A stretch of DNA of 10,654 nucleotides, taken from positions 1 to 10,654 of the forward strand of contig JAHRFV010000276.1 in assembly GCA_019084435.1 (NCBI GenBank). The letters are read 5' to 3'. The position numbers were made by a program, and so were the translations under genes. This document shows positions 10,459 to 10,654 of the stretch, piece after piece (position 1 is the stretch's first letter; each line of letters opens with the position of its first letter). The notes beneath the pieces were generated by a model that was given only the letters and a program-made list of their open reading frames with translations, did not search any database and had not been told where the DNA came from. Origin of the DNA: Dethiosulfatibacter sp. GTDB taxonomy: Bacteria > Bacillota_A > Clostridia > Tissierellales > Dethiosulfatibacteraceae.

Positions 10459-10487
10459 ATTATAAGATTTCAAATGGATTAAAGCAA
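10459..10487 (-). promoter_or_regulatory. Promoter of tRNA-Arg
   Basis: Read on the - strand, the -10 is a perfect TATAAT (complement of 10459-10464), the spacer is 17 bp, and the -35 is a weak TTGCTT (complement of 10482-10487). The start site would be near 10452, about 9 bases before the mature tRNA 5' end. Confidence 0.65.
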
Positions 10488-10500
10488 GAAAAACTTGAGT

Positions 10501-10516
10501 GATTAATTTATTAATC
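10501..10516. repeat. AT-rich palindrome upstream of the tRNA promoter
   Basis: GATTAATTTATTAATC has 7-bp arms around a central TT. It lies about 14 bp upstream of the tRNA-Arg -35 element as read on the - strand. The loop is too small for a good RNA hairpin, so it could be an upstream activating or protein-binding site, or chance in AT-rich DNA. Confidence 0.3.
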
Positions 10517-10529
10517 TTAATTGAAATAG

Positions 10530-10555
10530 TAAACGCAAGAGCCGTATTGCATTTA
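10530..10555 (-). terminator. Possible terminator hairpin of the - strand gene at the right edge
   Basis: Read as - strand RNA, UAAAUGCAA (complement of 10547-10555) pairs fully, with one U-G wobble, with UUGCGUUUA (complement of 10530-10538) around an 8-base loop. It lies 33 bases after the predicted stop of the edge gene. Only a weak U-rich stretch (CUAUUUC) follows, so function is uncertain. Confidence 0.4.
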
Positions 10556-10595
10556 GTCTGCCAAAAATAGTTTTGTGTCCATTTGCGTTTAGTCT
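10547..10595. repeat. 13-bp direct repeat, 36-bp period
   Basis: TTGCATTTAGTCT (10547-10559) and TTGCGTTTAGTCT (10583-10595) differ at one base. The 36-bp offset equals 12 codons. On the - strand the second copy spans the predicted stop codon of the edge gene, so an AGACTAA string recurs in the same frame downstream. A perfect inverted copy of the first nine bases of the second repeat, TAAACGCAA, is at 10530-10538. Confidence 0.6.
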
Positions 10596-10654
10596 AAGAA
10601 ATCCATTGCTTTGTCTTTTATCTTTTCTATCTTGTTCCCCCATGGGGGAACGTC
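10589..10654 (-). CDS. C-terminal end of an unidentified protein, truncated by window edge
   Basis: Read on the - strand from the window edge, a frame stays open for 21 codons and ends in TAA. The peptide begins DVPPWGN and continues into a charged amphipathic helix, KIEKIKDKAMDFLD. That is an ordinary-looking bacterial C-terminus with codon choice like the rest of the window. A possible terminator hairpin follows. The fragment is too short to identify a family. A second frame here is also open (ATG at 10643 to a stop at 10503, 46 codons), but it has no ribosome binding site and an odd Leu/Arg-rich composition. Confidence 0.5.
   Translation of the reverse strand, partial: DVPPWGNKIEKIKDKAMDFLD
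10634..10651. repeat. 18-bp perfect GC-rich palindrome at the window edge
   Basis: GTTCCCCCATGGGGGAAC is self-complementary over 18 bp and stands out in AT-rich surroundings. It lies inside the predicted C-terminal coding fragment, where it would encode V-P-P-W-G-N, so it may simply be a coincidence of Pro and Gly codons. Confidence 0.7.

Noticed and set aside
10503..10643. 46-codon - strand ORF starting with MGEQDRK
   Set aside because: It has no Shine-Dalgarno, starts inside the palindrome, has an odd Leu/Arg-rich composition, and overlaps a frame that reads like a natural C-terminus. Not fully excluded.

Overview
This AT-rich window looks like a chromosomal housekeeping segment from an anaerobic, low-GC Firmicute, most likely a member of the Clostridia. 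The evidence is AAGGAGG-type ribosome binding sites, AGA/AGG-dominated arginine codons, an HPr kinase/phosphorylase (mainly a Firmicutes regulator), and a full-length single-chain pyruvate:ferredoxin oxidoreductase. No transposase, integrase, phage gene, CRISPR array or toxin-antitoxin pair is visible. The species cannot be named from this sequence.

Layout. (1) 1-1287: the 3' part of uvrA, cut by the window edge. (2) A promoter overlapping the uvrA stop codon appears to start a tight + strand transcript: a PAS-GGDEF protein with a degenerate active site (1384-2295), uvrC (2319-4169) and hprK (4174-5097). (3) A 237-bp intergenic region holds a near-consensus promoter and a 12-bp palindrome ahead of the PFOR gene nifJ (5335-8874). 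(4) A strong hairpin (8879-8906) is shared by the convergent nifJ and ndk genes. (5) On the - strand, a previously hidden 30-codon membrane-peptide ORF (9320-9412) lies directly upstream of ndk (8906-9304), with its own strong promoter and Shine-Dalgarno. (6) A divergent promoter drives an exonuclease III/AP endonuclease gene (9574-10338). (7) A hairpin overlapping its stop codon separates it from a convergent tRNA-Arg(UCG) gene (10367-10443, - strand). (8) The right edge holds short repeats, palindromes and what is probably the last 21 codons of a - strand gene.

How the genes fit together. UvrA and UvrC are damage recognition and dual-incision components of nucleotide excision repair, and the exonuclease III homologue handles abasic sites, so DNA repair is the main theme. 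HprK senses glycolytic state through HPr phosphorylation and PFOR converts pyruvate to acetyl-CoA with reduced ferredoxin, so both sit on central carbon flow, but PFOR has its own promoter. Ndk balances nucleoside triphosphates.

Most of the window is ordinary. The points that merit a second look are the degenerate GGDEF protein embedded between uvrA and uvrC, the unlisted membrane peptide leading the ndk transcript, the palindrome in the PFOR leader, and the repeat/hairpin cluster at the right edge. I do not see convincing evidence for a wholly new system.
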